Below, piece after piece: positions 55,713 through 64,000 of a DNA stretch of 64,000 nt. This DNA is from Rhodobacteraceae bacterium XHP0102 (lineage in GTDB: Bacteria; Pseudomonadota; Alphaproteobacteria; Rhodobacterales; Rhodobacteraceae). How positions within the stretch are numbered: the stretch's first letter is position 1; the number at the start of each line of letters is the position of its first letter. Position numbers and translations under genes: made by a program. A model generated the notes under the pieces. That model had not been told where the DNA came from, searched no databases, and saw nothing but the letters and a program-made list of their open reading frames with translations. Location of the stretch: assembly GCA_025751475.1 (NCBI GenBank), contig JAOWLD010000003.1, positions 434,001 to 498,000 of the forward strand, given 5' to 3'.

Positions 55713-56843
55713 TTGTCCAAAGAGTTTGCATTTGAATTATCACACCAAGATGGCAAAGCGCGCCGTGGCGTGATTTCCACACCGCGCGGGCATATTCGCA
55801 CGCCCGCTTTCATGCCCGTTGGAACAGCGGCGACCGTTAAGGCGATGTTGCCCGAAAGCGTGGCTGAGACAGGCGCGGATATTTTGCTTGGCAACACCTA
55901 TCATCTGATGCTCCGCCCCACCGCGGAGCGGGTCGCGGCCTTTGGCGGCCTGCATAAATTCATGAACTGGCAAAAGCCAATTCTGACCGACAGTGGCGGG
56001 TTTCAGGTGATGAGCCTGTCCGATCTGCGCAAATTGACCGAGGAGGGGGTTGCCTTCCGTTCCCATGTGGATGGGTCAAAACATATGCTGACCCCTGAGC
56101 GCAGCATGGAGATACAAGCGCTGCTCGGCTCGGACATTGTCATGTGTTTTGATGAATGCCCCGCCCTGCCTGCAGATCGGGATCGGATTGCCGCGTCCAT
56201 GGAATTGTCCATGCGTTGGGCCGCGCGTTCGAAGGCCGCTTTTGGCGACAGGCCCGGCCATGCGCTCTTTGGGATCATGCAAGGCGGGCTAGAGCGCGAT
56301 TTGCGCAAGGCCAGCGCCGAGGCGCTCTGCGAGATCGGCTTTCACGGTTATGCGGTCGGTGGTCTGGCGGTGGGTGAGGGCCAAGCTGCGATGTTCGATT
56401 GTCTCGACTATGCCCCAGATTTCCTGCCCCAAGACCGCCCGCGCTATCTGATGGGGGTGGGCAAGCCCGATGATATCGTGGGTGCCGTGGCGCGTGGCAT
56501 TGATATGATGGATTGCGTGCTGCCCTCGCGCTCGGGGCGCACAGGGCAAGCATGGACGCGCCACGGGCAGGTAAACATCAAAAACGCCCGCCACCAAGAC
56601 GACCCGCGCCCCTTGGACGAGCATTGCACCTGTCCTGCCTGCCGCAATTATTCGCGCGGCTATCTGCATCATGTGTTTCGTGCGGGGGAAATCATTTCTT
56701 CGATGTTGCTGACGTGGCATAATCTGCATTACTACCAAGAGCTTATGGCAGGTATACGCAAATCCATCGAAGCGGGCGGGTTCGCGGCCTTTCAAGCGGA
56801 ATTCCACGCGGCCCGCGCACAGGGCGATATAGAGCCGCTCTAG
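55713..56843 (+). CDS. tgt: tRNA-guanine transglycosylase
   Basis: TGT exchanges guanine-34 for preQ1 in tRNAs for Asn, Asp, His and Tyr. It has 376 residues and a TTG start; no better in-frame codon precedes [19 protein letters not shown]. Catalytic Asp is in [12 protein letters not shown] and in [10 protein letters not shown]. The zinc site is [17 protein letters not shown] queA gene in the same window completes the pair, and the target tRNAs Asn and Asp are encoded here too. Confidence 0.96.
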   Translation: MSKEFAFELSHQDGKARRGVISTPRGHIRTPAFMPVGTAATVKAMLPESVAETGADILLGNTYHLMLRPTAERVAAFGGLHKFMNWQKPILTDSGGFQVMSLSDLRKLTEEGVAFRSHVDGSKHMLTPERSMEIQALLGSDIVMCFDECPALPADRDRIAASMELSMRWAARSKAAFGDRPGHALFGIMQGGLERDLRKASAEALCEIGFHGYAVGGLAVGEGQAAMFDCLDYAPDFLPQDRPRYLMGVGKPDDIVGAVARGIDMMDCVLPSRSGRTGQAWTRHGQVNIKNARHQDDPRPLDEHCTCPACRNYSRGYLHHVFRAGEIISSMLLTWHNLHYYQELMAGIRKSIEAGGFAAFQAEFHAARAQGDIEPL

Positions 56844-57100
56844 CGATGATTTTCGGCTTGTCAGGCGGCCTGTGGTGGTGCAGCCTAAGCACCAACCGCA
56901 GAGGCCACGCGGCGCGTTCTCAGCGCAGGGTGGCACGCGGATTGAAGGGAAATGCGATATATCCCCGAAAGGATGCGTTAAGAGCCGCGCTTGAAATACG
57001 CGGCAAGGCTGCACAGATAAATGCTTCATGAGGAGAGAGCCAAAAGATTGCCAACTCTGGGATCGCGCGCTCTCTTGCCAAAAATAAAAAGGAAGGCATG

Positions 57101-59506
57101 ATGCCAGAAACTCACGATACCTATCCCGTTCTGCCGCTGCGCGATATTGTGGTGTTCCCGCATATGATCGTGCCGTTGTTTGTAGGGCGCGAGAAATCGG
57201 TGCGCGCGTTGGAAGAGGTGATGCAGGATGATCGTCAGATCTTGCTGTCCAGCCAAATTGACCCCGCCGTGGATGATCCCACCGCAGACGGAATTTATTC
57301 TGTGGGTGTGTTGGCGTCTGTTCTACAGTTGCTCAAATTGCCCGATGGCACGGTCAAGGTTCTGGTTGAGGGTAAATCGCGCGTAAAAATCGCAGAATTT
57401 ACAGATAATGACGCGTTTTTCGAGGCCTATGCCGCGCCATTGGAGGAAACCATTGGCGATGAGGCCGCCACAGTGGCGTTGCTGCGTTCGGTCGCGGATG
57501 AGTTTGAGCGCTATGCGAAAATCAAGAAAAACATCCCAGAAGATGCGCTGACCTCTGTCTCCGAGACGCAGGCGCCGCAAAAACTGGCGGATCTGGTCGC
57601 GGGCCACCTCGGTGTGGATGTGGCGCAAAAGCAAGATTTGCTCGAGACCATTGATGTCTCGGCGCGTCTGGAAAAGGTCTATGGCCTGATGCAGGGCGAG
57701 ATGTCCGTGCTTCAGGTGGAGAAAAAGATCAAAACCCGCGTGAAGTCACAGATGGAGCGCACGCAGCGCGAATATTACCTGAACGAACAGATGAAGGCCA
57801 TTCAGCGCGAGTTGGGGGATGGTGAAGACGGCGCCAATGAGGTGGCCGAACTGGAAGAAAAAATCGCCGCCACCAAATTGTCGAAAGAGGCACGCGACAA
57901 GGCGGAAGCCGAGTTGAAGAAGCTGAAAAATATGTCGCCCATGTCCGCTGAGGCGACCGTGGTGCGCAATTATCTCGATTGGATCGTCTCGCTGCCGTGG
58001 GGCGTGAAAAGCCGCGTGAAAAAGAACCTCACCCGTGCGGAGGAGGTGTTGGATGCGGATCACTACGGGCTTGAGAAGGTCAAAGAGCGGATTGTCGAAT
58101 ATCTCGCCGTGCAGGCGCGCTCGGCCAAGGTGAAGGGGCCAATCCTGTGCCTTGTTGGCCCCCCCGGTGTTGGGAAAACCTCGCTTGGGAAATCGGTGGC
58201 CAAGGCCACGGGGCGGGAATTTATCCGCATCAGTCTGGGCGGTGTGCGGGACGAATCCGAAATTCGTGGCCATCGCCGCACCTATATCGGCTCGATGCCT
58301 GGCAAGATCATCCAGGCGATGAAGAAGGCGAAAACCACCAATCCGCTGATCCTGCTCGATGAGATCGACAAGATGGGCCAAGATTTCCGCGGGGATCCTG
58401 CAAGCGCCATGTTGGAGGTTCTCGATCCCGAACAAAACGCCACATTCGTGGATCACTATTTGGAGGTCGAATATGACCTGTCCAACGTGATGTTCCTGAC
58501 CACGGCGAACAGCTATAATATGCCTGCCCCGCTGTTGGATCGGATGGAGATCATTTCGCTTTCGGGCTATACCGAAGATGAAAAGCTGGAGATTGCCACA
58601 CGGCATCTGCTGCCCAAGCAGGTGAAAAATCACAATCTCAAGGCGCGTGAATTTGCGGTGGAGCCTGAGGCCCTGACCGATGTGATCCGCTATTACACCC
58701 GCGAGGCGGGGGTGCGGAACCTAGAGCGTGAAGTGGCCAAACTTGCCCGCAAGGCCCTGACCGCGATCCTCAAGGGCGGTGAAAAATCCGTGACCGTCAC
58801 CCGTGAGCGCCTTGAAGAGATGCTGGGCGTGCGCCGCTATCGCTTTGGCCTTGCGGAATCGGACGATCAAATCGGTGTTGTCACAGGGCTTGCTTGGACC
58901 AGTGTGGGCGGTGATCTGCTGTCCATCGAGGCGCTGCGCCTGCCAGGTAAGGGCCGCATGAAAACCACGGGCAAACTGGGCGATGTGATGAAGGAATCCA
59001 TCGATGCGGCCGCGTCCTATGTGCGCTCCATCGCGCCCAAAATCGGTGTGCAGCCGCCAAAACTGGACGGGTGGGATATCCATGTCCACGTTCCAGAAGG
59101 GGCCACACCAAAGGATGGGCCGAGTGCGGGCATTGCAATGGTCAGCTCGATTGTCTCGGTGCTGACGCAAACGCCCGTGCGCCGTGACATCGCCATGACG
59201 GGCGAGGTGACCTTGCGCGGCAATGTCTTGGCGATTGGGGGCCTCAAGGAAAAGCTGTTGGCCGCCCTACGCGGCGGGATCAAAACCGTGCTGATCCCGC
59301 AGGAAAACGAGAAAGATCTGCCTGATATCCCTGACAATGTGAAAGAGGGGCTAGAGATTATCCCCGTGTCGCACGTCAGCGAGGTTTTGGCCAAAGCGCT
59401 GACCCGCCAACCCGAACCGATTGATTGGGATGAGGAGGCGGAGGCCGCCGCCGCCGCACAGCGCGCGCTGGAAGCGGGGAAGGACAGCAGCGCAACAGCG
59501 CATTAA
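57101..59506 (+). CDS. lon: ATP-dependent protease Lon
   Basis: LonA is a 801-residue homo-hexameric cytosolic protease. The N-terminal substrate domain begins [23 protein letters not shown]. The AAA+ domain has Walker [14 protein letters not shown] and Walker [11 protein letters not shown]. The peptidase domain has catalytic Ser in [11 protein letters not shown] and Lys in [10 protein letters not shown]. Two ATG codons are adjacent; the second, 57101, is better spaced from AGGAAGG. CTTGAA at 56990 might be a heat-shock -35 element, but no clear -10 partner follows. A strong terminator follows the gene. Confidence 0.97.
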   Translation: MPETHDTYPVLPLRDIVVFPHMIVPLFVGREKSVRALEEVMQDDRQILLSSQIDPAVDDPTADGIYSVGVLASVLQLLKLPDGTVKVLVEGKSRVKIAEFTDNDAFFEAYAAPLEETIGDEAATVALLRSVADEFERYAKIKKNIPEDALTSVSETQAPQKLADLVAGHLGVDVAQKQDLLETIDVSARLEKVYGLMQGEMSVLQVEKKIKTRVKSQMERTQREYYLNEQMKAIQRELGDGEDGANEVAELEEKIAATKLSKEARDKAEAELKKLKNMSPMSAEATVVRNYLDWIVSLPWGVKSRVKKNLTRAEEVLDADHYGLEKVKERIVEYLAVQARSAKVKGPILCLVGPPGVGKTSLGKSVAKATGREFIRISLGGVRDESEIRGHRRTYIGSMPGKIIQAMKKAKTTNPLILLDEIDKMGQDFRGDPASAMLEVLDPEQNATFVDHYLEVEYDLSNVMFLTTANSYNMPAPLLDRMEIISLSGYTEDEKLEIATRHLLPKQVKNHNLKAREFAVEPEALTDVIRYYTREAGVRNLEREVAKLARKALTAILKGGEKSVTVTRERLEEMLGVRRYRFGLAESDDQIGVVTGLAWTSVGGDLLSIEALRLPGKGRMKTTGKLGDVMKESIDAAASYVRSIAPKIGVQPPKLDGWDIHVHVPEGATPKDGPSAGIAMVSSIVSVLTQTPVRRDIAMTGEVTLRGNVLAIGGLKEKLLAALRGGIKTVLIPQENEKDLPDIPDNVKEGLEIIPVSHVSEVLAKALTRQPEPIDWDEEAEAAAAAQRALEAGKDSSATAH

Positions 59507-59531
59507 GATCGTTGGATCGTGAAGTATTCCC

Positions 59532-59563
59532 ATCCCCCGCTGCGATGTAGCGGGGGATTTTTT
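59532..59563 (+). terminator. Intrinsic terminator after lon
   Basis: ATCCCCCGCT (59532-59541) pairs with AGCGGGGGAT (59549-59558) over GCGATGT, then a T run. Confidence 0.92.
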
Positions 59564-59671
59564 ATGGGCTCTCTGCCTTACTTCTGAAAACAGGATGTTT
59601 AATTAGGTCTAATATACTGATACCCTGCACCTCATCGATATTGGACACAATCCAAAACAGGGGGTAGGCAG

Positions 59672-60142
59672 ATGGCCGCAAAAACAACCAAATCAAACAC
59701 GGGCAAGGCAGCCCCGTCCAAATCCACAAGCGCAAAGGCCGCAGGCAAAACCACCAAAGTGCCAGACACTGCGAAACCGAAATTGGCGGTTGCGGACGCG
59801 CCTGCTGTCGCATCCGTTGCTGCGGCGATTGCACCGAAAGCCAAGGTGGCGTTGAAGGCCGTTGAGGCAAAGCCAGAGGCGCTGAAACGGCGCGCCTTGC
59901 TGGAATCGGTCGCCGCGCGCGCGGGTGTCAAGCGCACCGATGTGCGCGAGGTGATGGATGCTGTTTTGATCGAGATGGCAGAGGCCTTGGAACAGGGGCG
60001 TGATCTGATCCTGCCCCCTTTTGGCAAGGTCATGCTGCGCAAGGATAAAGACGGGCGGGATGGTCGCCCGATGGTGGCGCGGATCAAGCTGATCGAGGCC
60101 GAGAAACGCGGCAGCGGGGCAGACCAAAAAGACGATGATTAA
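59672..60142 (+). CDS. HU-family DNA-binding protein with long Ala/Lys tail
   Basis: This is a 156-residue nucleoid protein. Residues 1-72 are low complexity, rich in Lys, Ala, Thr and Pro, and histone H1-like. Residues about 73-156 form the HU/IHF domain (RRALLESVAARAGVKRTDVREVMDAVLIEM; LPPFGKVMLRKDKDGRDGRP). Standard HU is about 90 residues. The leader 59576-59671 is AT-rich and has the inverted repeat TTGGA-CACAA-TCCAA at 59641-59655 just ahead of the RBS. Which HU or IHF paralogue this represents is not clear. Confidence 0.85.
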   Translation: MAAKTTKSNTGKAAPSKSTSAKAAGKTTKVPDTAKPKLAVADAPAVASVAAAIAPKAKVALKAVEAKPEALKRRALLESVAARAGVKRTDVREVMDAVLIEMAEALEQGRDLILPPFGKVMLRKDKDGRDGRPMVARIKLIEAEKRGSGADQKDDD

Positions 60143-60215
60143 GCCCTCCGCACAAACCCTTGGACGCCCCCTTGCGAAGGGTGGCAGGGCTGACTAGAAC
60201 ATCAGCGCAGAACAT

Positions 60216-60290
60216 GGGTGATTAGCTCAGTGGTAGAGCGCTTCGTTCACATCGAAGATGTCGGGGGTTCAAATCCCTCATCACCCACCA
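60216..60290 (+). tRNA. tRNA-Val (CAC)
   Basis: A 75-nt cloverleaf with encoded CCA. Acceptor GGGTGAT/ATCACCC, anticodon stem CTTCG/CGAAG with loop TTCACAT (anticodon CAC), and T-arm GGGGGTTCAAATCCC. Confidence 0.95.
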
Positions 60291-60332
60291 AACGCCCTGT
60301 TTGCGTGCGGGCAGAGTGAACCAAGGTTTGTG

Positions 60333-60938
60333 ATGCGCCGTTCTTTTCCGATTTACCTGATGCGCCACGGCGAAACCGAGTGGAACAAGGAAAACCGCTT
60401 TCAGGGTTGGCTTGATTCTGCCCTGACCCCCAACGGGGTCGCACAGGCCGAGGCGCAAGGCCGCCTTTTGCGCGATATGGTCAATCGTCAAGGCTATGAC
60501 AGGGTGACCGAATTTCGCACCAGCCCCTTGGGACGGGCTGCGCGCACCGCGCGCTTGATCGCGCGCGTCAACCCTGATTTGCCCCCATTGCGCGCGGATG
60601 AGCGGCTGCGTGAGGTGCATATGGGCCAATGGCAGGGGCTGACCCGTGCCGAAGTTCAGGCGAATTGGCCCGTGCGCTTTGACACGGAGGCGCAGGTTTA
60701 TCGCCATTCGCTGCTGACGCAAGGCGGCGAGACGCGCGCGCAGTTGCACAAGCGCCTCACCGCTTTGATTGCGGATTTGAAAGGCCCCGCGCTCCTCGTC
60801 AGCCATGGGGTGGTGATCCAAACCTTGCGTGGAATGCTGCGGGGGTTTGATGCGGAACAAACCGCCGAATTGGGCCATGCACAGGGCGGTGTTTATGTGA
60901 TCACCGCCAATGGTGGCGAGATTTCCTTGGGGTTTTGA
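60333..60938 (+). CDS. Histidine phosphatase family (phosphoglycerate mutase-like)
   Basis: This 201-residue enzyme carries the phospho-His motif LMRHGETEWNKENRFQG near residue 11 and the second catalytic His in LLVSHGVVIQTLRG. It resembles the GpmB/phosphatase branch; the substrate is unknown. ATG 60333 is preferred; the longer frame overlaps the tRNA-Val gene. It lies between two tRNA-Val genes on the same strand. Confidence 0.92.
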   Translation: MRRSFPIYLMRHGETEWNKENRFQGWLDSALTPNGVAQAEAQGRLLRDMVNRQGYDRVTEFRTSPLGRAARTARLIARVNPDLPPLRADERLREVHMGQWQGLTRAEVQANWPVRFDTEAQVYRHSLLTQGGETRAQLHKRLTALIADLKGPALLVSHGVVIQTLRGMLRGFDAEQTAELGHAQGGVYVITANGGEISLGF

Positions 60939-61038
60939 GACGGTTGTGAATATTCTGCGGCGGGCTTTGCAAATTCTTTGCAGATCGGGCTTGCATATCC
61001 CCGCATCATGCGGCTAATACGCCGTCACGCGTTGGCGC

Positions 61039-61114
<76 letters not shown>

Positions 61115-61216
61115 CGCGGCTTTCCTTAAATCCTTTGTCTTTTTCTGCACGCAGGGCGGCGGATCAGGAAAACTCTGTCCCGAGCATTTTTTGCATGAAA
61201 CGCGCCAAAGGAGGCC

Positions 61217-61245
61217 TTGACGGGGCAGGGCGCGCAGCATAGACA
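61217..61245 (+). promoter_or_regulatory. Sigma-70-like promoter for the tRNA-Asp pair
   Basis: TTGACG (61217-61222) and TAGACA (61240-61245) with exactly 17 bp between them lie about 37 bp before the first tRNA-Asp. Confidence 0.55.
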
Positions 61246-61282
61246 CCCTCCACGCTACAGGGTTGCCTGTGGCCGATGGTGA

Positions 61283-61359
61283 GCGGTTGTAGCTCAGTTG
61301 GTTAGAGTACCGGCCTGTCACGCCGGGGGTCGCGGGTTCGAGCCCCGTCAACCGCGCCA
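61283..61359 (+). tRNA. tRNA-Asp (GTC), copy 1
   Basis: A 77-nt cloverleaf with encoded CCA. Acceptor GCGGTTG/CAACCGC, anticodon loop CTGTCAC (GTC), T-arm with GGTTCGAGCC. Confidence 0.96.
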
Positions 61360-61392
61360 CCACCATCGCGCCTCACAATTCTGTTCGTCTGC

Positions 61393-61469
61393 GCGGTTGT
61401 AGCTCAGTTGGTTAGAGTACCGGCCTGTCACGCCGGGGGTCGCGGGTTCGAGCCCCGTCAACCGCGCCA
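61393..61469 (+). tRNA. tRNA-Asp (GTC), copy 2
   Basis: This is identical in sequence to copy 1, 110 bp downstream, a tandem duplication of the tRNA only; the spacers differ. Confidence 0.96.
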
Positions 61470-61490
61470 CTTACCCCTCAAATTTGTATT

Positions 61491-62636
61491 TTATCCCTTG
61501 TGAATCCACCCGCCGCCGAAGATGCGGCTGCTGTGTTCATCGTAAAACACACAAGCCTGACCGGGGCTCACGCCTTCTTCGGGGGTCAGCAATTCCACCA
61601 TTGCGGTGGTGGGGGATGTGGGATGCACCAGTGCCGCACGGGCAGGGCGGGTTGAGCGGATTTTGACCGCAACCTCGCGTGTTTTTTCGCTGTCAAAAGG
61701 GGTGTCACCCAACCAATTGATTTCGCGCACGGGGATGTGACGGGTGGCCAAGGCCTGTTTTGGCCCCACAACCACATGGCGCGCCTCTGGGTCAAGCTTG
61801 ACCACATACAAAGGATCGGCAAGCCCGCCGATGCCAAGCCCGCGGCGTTGGCCGATGGTGTAATGGATCACCCCCCCATGCTGGCCCAAGATACGCCCCT
61901 CCATATCCACGATGTCACCTGGATCAGCGGCACCAGGGCGCAGCTTTTCAATCACGCTGGCATAATCGCCATTGGGCACAAAGCAGATATCTTGGCTGTC
62001 GGGCTTATCCGCAACGGGCAGCCCGTATTTATGCGCCAAGGCGCGCGTTTCGGCCTTGGAGGACAGATGCCCCAAAGGAAAGCGCAAGAAATCCAACTGC
62101 GCTTGCGTGGTCGAAAACAGAAAATAGGATTGATCGCGGCTTGCATCCGCCGCGCAGTGCAACTCGGCCTTGGTCGCGCCCATCTTGCGTTGGATATAAT
62201 GGCCCGTGGCCATGCAATCGGCCTCTAACTCCTGCGCTGTGGCAAGAAGGTCTTTGAATTTGACCCGCTCATTGCACCGAATACAGGGCACAGGCGTGGC
62301 CCCCGCCAGATAGGCATCGGCAAATTCATCAATCACTGCGTCCTTGAAGATGTTTTCATAATCCAAGACATAATGGGGAAATCCCATCTCCTCGGCCACA
62401 CGGCGGGCATCGTGAATGTCGCGCCCCGCGCAACAGGCCCCTTTCTTGGCCAAAGCCGCCCCATGATCATAAAGTTGCAGCGTCACACCCACCACATCAT
62501 AGCCTTCTTCGGCCAGCTGTGCGGCAACGACCGAACTGTCCACGCCCCCAGACATGGCAACAACCACCCGCGTTTCTTGCGGGGGTTTGGGCAGCCCAAG
62601 CGAATTGAGCGCGGTATTGGCGTGGTCAAGGGCCAT
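61491..62636 (-). CDS. mnmA: tRNA 2-thiouridylase MnmA
   Basis: MnmA thiolates U34 of tRNAs for Lys, Glu and Gln using persulfide sulfur. The 381 residues have the PP-loop [13 protein letters not shown], catalytic Cys in [13 protein letters not shown] and in [20 protein letters not shown], and the TIGQRRGLG block. ATG 62636 has GGAG upstream; an upstream TTG adds four residues and is less likely. It converges with the tRNA-Asp genes. Confidence 0.96.
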   Translation of the reverse strand: MALDHANTALNSLGLPKPPQETRVVVAMSGGVDSSVVAAQLAEEGYDVVGVTLQLYDHGAALAKKGACCAGRDIHDARRVAEEMGFPHYVLDYENIFKDAVIDEFADAYLAGATPVPCIRCNERVKFKDLLATAQELEADCMATGHYIQRKMGATKAELHCAADASRDQSYFLFSTTQAQLDFLRFPLGHLSSKAETRALAHKYGLPVADKPDSQDICFVPNGDYASVIEKLRPGAADPGDIVDMEGRILGQHGGVIHYTIGQRRGLGIGGLADPLYVVKLDPEARHVVVGPKQALATRHIPVREINWLGDTPFDSEKTREVAVKIRSTRPARAALVHPTSPTTAMVELLTPEEGVSPGQACVFYDEHSSRIFGGGWIHKG

Positions 62637-62760
62637 GGTGATCTCCAAGTGATAGGGCAGAATATAGGAAAATCTTAGCTATTCACAAGGGCGATGCTTA
62701 CCATGCTTTAAGGCATGAGGGGGTAGGTTTGCGGCTGCATTTGGTATCGAGGATCGGTTG

Positions 62761-63102
62761 ATGTATATCCGCAAACCCAAAGGTCCGCTGATCGTGACCC
62801 TACCCAACGGGCAGCATATGACGCGCGCCGATTTGCCCCCTGCGACCACCACGCGCTGGGTGGCCAGTCGCAAGGCTGCGGTGCTGCGCGCCATTGCGAT
62901 GGGCCTTATTTCGCGGGAGGAGGCCTTGGCGCGATGGGATCTGTCGAGTGAGGAATTGGATGGCTGGATCGCCAACGCCGCACGGTTTGGTGAGGGGGCG
63001 CTAAAAGCCACCGCAGTGCAGCGGTATCGCATCGAGACAGGCGGCGCTGCCCCGTCCGCCCCTGTCTTGGAAATGCCGCAAGGCCAAGTGACACGGAAAT
63101 AA
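62761..63102 (+). CDS. sciP: CtrA inhibitor SciP (DUF1153)
   Basis: SciP is a small helix-turn-helix protein that binds DNA-bound CtrA and blocks its recruitment of polymerase in alphaproteobacteria. This 113-residue version has the family core LPNGQHMTRADLPPATTTRWVASRKAAVLRAI, LISREEALARWDLSSEEL and TAVQRYRIE, plus a short Pro-rich tail. ATG 62761 follows a TTG that could also serve as start. It is directly upstream of ctrA on the same strand. Confidence 0.93.
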   Translation: MYIRKPKGPLIVTLPNGQHMTRADLPPATTTRWVASRKAAVLRAIAMGLISREEALARWDLSSEELDGWIANAARFGEGALKATAVQRYRIETGGAAPSAPVLEMPQGQVTRK

Positions 63103-63128
63103 AATATTTATTTTATACATATTTTGCA

Positions 63129-63144
63129 TTAAACCTAAATTAAC
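63129..63144 (+). promoter_or_regulatory. CtrA-binding box upstream of ctrA
   Basis: TTAA-N7-TTAAC (63129-63132, 63140-63144) exactly fits the full CtrA consensus. It is about 50 bp before the ctrA start, in an AT-rich region, which suggests autoregulation. Confidence 0.75.
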
Positions 63145-63192
63145 CTTTTGCTGTGACTGATGGTGCGATCGTATGATTTAGGAGGTTAGAAG

Positions 63193-63897
63193 ATGCGGCT
63201 TCTCTTGGTTGAAGATGACCCAACCACCGCAAAAAGCATCGAAATCATGCTGCGGCACGCCAATCTCAATGTCTATACCACCGATCTGGGGGAAGAGGGC
63301 ATCGATCTGGCCAAACTATATGACTACGATTTGATCCTTTTGGATTTGAACCTGCCTGATATGACGGGGCTTGAGGTGCTGCGCCAATTGCGTATGGCAC
63401 GGGTGGATACACCCATCTTGATCCTAACAGGGGCAGATGACACGGATAGCAAGCTTAAAGGGTTTGGTTTTGGCGCTGATGATTATCTCACCAAACCCTT
63501 CCATCGCGAGGAATTGGTGGCCCGCATCCATGCAATCATCCGCCGCTCGAAGGGGCACGCTCAATCGGTCATCAAAACGGGCGAAATCAGCGTAAACTTG
63601 GACGCAAAAACCGTTGAAGTGGCAGGGCGCGCCGTGCATTTGACGGGCAAGGAATATCAAATGCTCGAATTGCTGTCCTTGCGCAAAGGCACAACTTTGA
63701 CCAAAGAGATGTTCCTCAATCACCTCTATGGCGGTATGGATGAGCCAGAATTGAAAATCATTGATGTGTTTATCTGCAAGCTGCGCAAAAAACTCTCTGA
63801 GGCATCAGGGGGCGAGAACCACATCGAAACGGTCTGGGGGCGGGGCTATGTGCTGCGCGATCCGCAACCTAAGGCCAGCTTCGCCGCCACAGCCTGA
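63193..63897 (+). CDS. ctrA: Cell-cycle response regulator CtrA
   Basis: CtrA is the OmpR-type master regulator of alphaproteobacteria, controlling the cell cycle, motility and gene-transfer-agent functions depending on lineage. The 234 residues have a receiver domain ([18 protein letters not shown]; phospho-Asp in [32 protein letters not shown]) and a C-terminal winged helix ([59 protein letters not shown]). The start is ATG 63193 with AGGAGG upstream. It shares the region with sciP. Confidence 0.97.
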   Translation: MRLLLVEDDPTTAKSIEIMLRHANLNVYTTDLGEEGIDLAKLYDYDLILLDLNLPDMTGLEVLRQLRMARVDTPILILTGADDTDSKLKGFGFGADDYLTKPFHREELVARIHAIIRRSKGHAQSVIKTGEISVNLDAKTVEVAGRAVHLTGKEYQMLELLSLRKGTTLTKEMFLNHLYGGMDEPELKIIDVFICKLRKKLSEASGGENHIETVWGRGYVLRDPQPKASFAATA

Positions 63898-63920
63898 TCT
63901 GCGCTAGACCTCTGCCGCGG

Positions 63921-63941
63921 CTGCCCCTATCTATGGGGCAG
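63921..63941. terminator. Hairpin after ctrA
   Basis: CTGCCCC (63921-63927) pairs with GGGGCAG (63935-63941) across TATCTAT. No T run follows; it is a possible ctrA transcript end or mRNA-stability hairpin. Confidence 0.4.
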
Positions 63942-63960
63942 GTGACAGGCGAGGTCGGCA

Positions 63961-64000
63961 ATGGATGAGCGGCGCGAAACATCACAGCAGACACCCCTCG
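63961..64000 (+). CDS. Possible start of a further gene (right edge)
   Basis: An ATG at 63961 with GAGG about 10 nt upstream opens a frame of 13 codons that reaches the edge without a stop. It is too short to identify and may be chance. Confidence 0.25.
   Translation, partial: MDERRETSQQTPL

Noticed and set aside
56990-57020. Heat-shock promoter for lon (CTTGAA at 56990)
   Set aside because: Only the -35-like half is seen; no convincing -10 element lies at the right distance.
57746-58633. 295-residue frame antisense to lon
   Set aside because: The sense strand encodes the conserved AAA+ domain of Lon.
60142-60191. Nested inverted repeats after the HU gene as a terminator
   Set aside because: AGCCCT/AGGGCT and AACCCTT/GAAGGGT arms can pair, but the loop is large and no T run follows.

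Overview
The window looks like a chromosomal segment of an alphaproteobacterium of the order Rhodobacterales (roseobacter type). Pointers are a CtrA/SciP pair with a canonical CtrA box, an F1-ATPase zeta-subunit homologue (DUF1476), a RibH2-type lumazine synthase under an FMN riboswitch, a three-piece cobalamin methionine synthase locus in place of single-chain MetH, DctB/DctD of the Rhodobacterales type, an RNase E with an acidic insert, and GC-rich sequence with several TTG/GTG starts. No rRNA, CRISPR array or recognisable insertion sequence was seen.

Left edge (1-2.7 kb): visibly more AT-rich accessory DNA. It holds the 5' part of a secreted or surface protein that runs off the left edge and carries a 60-bp tandem repeat, a tRNA-Ser-like 5' fragment, a four-unit 12-bp direct-repeat array, and a tyrosine recombinase beside the 3' end of tRNA-Asn. 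This is the tRNA-side end of an integrated element that extends leftward out of the window.

2.8-18.5 kb: core genes. An MBL-fold hydrolase and a sensor kinase are followed by tRNA-Ile2, purM-purN, rnd, a lipoprotein and a SufE-like protein. Next come the corrinoid methionine-synthase cluster (DUF1638, corrinoid protein, homocysteine methyltransferase), the zeta subunit, purC-purS-(alcohol dehydrogenase)-purQ, and dctB-dctD. A solitary DUF3800 gene (18.6-19.5 kb) is probably a small insertion ahead of the long leader of rne.

20-45 kb: RNase E; a periplasmic M48 protease plus DsbA-like thiol protein operon; aminotransferase; cell-wall amidase; PBP1A; prfB; FMN riboswitch with ribH; a DUF2189 membrane protein; an overlapping bactofilin/M23 peptidase pair; DUF455 and peroxiredoxin; a 1098-residue AsmA/YhdP-like protein; queA; an MFS transporter; DUF924; lpdA.

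45-64 kb: a GT-A-like protein, uvrA, a secreted triple-PPC protein, tpiA, a 2-oxoglutarate/Fe(II)-type oxygenase, two tandem paralogous glycosyltransferases, an A-type Fe-S carrier with SufT, a RimB-RimK fusion, tgt, lon, a long-tailed HU protein, four tRNAs (two Val, two identical Asp), mnmA, and finally sciP and ctrA. Queuosine (queA, tgt), tRNA thiolation (mnmA), Fe-S biogenesis, purine synthesis and envelope growth are the main functional themes. The strongest leads for something unusual are the element end, the dispersed methionine synthase, the GAFTGA-less DctD and the RimB-RimK fusion. I did not find a clearly novel multi-gene system, and most of the window is conserved core genome.
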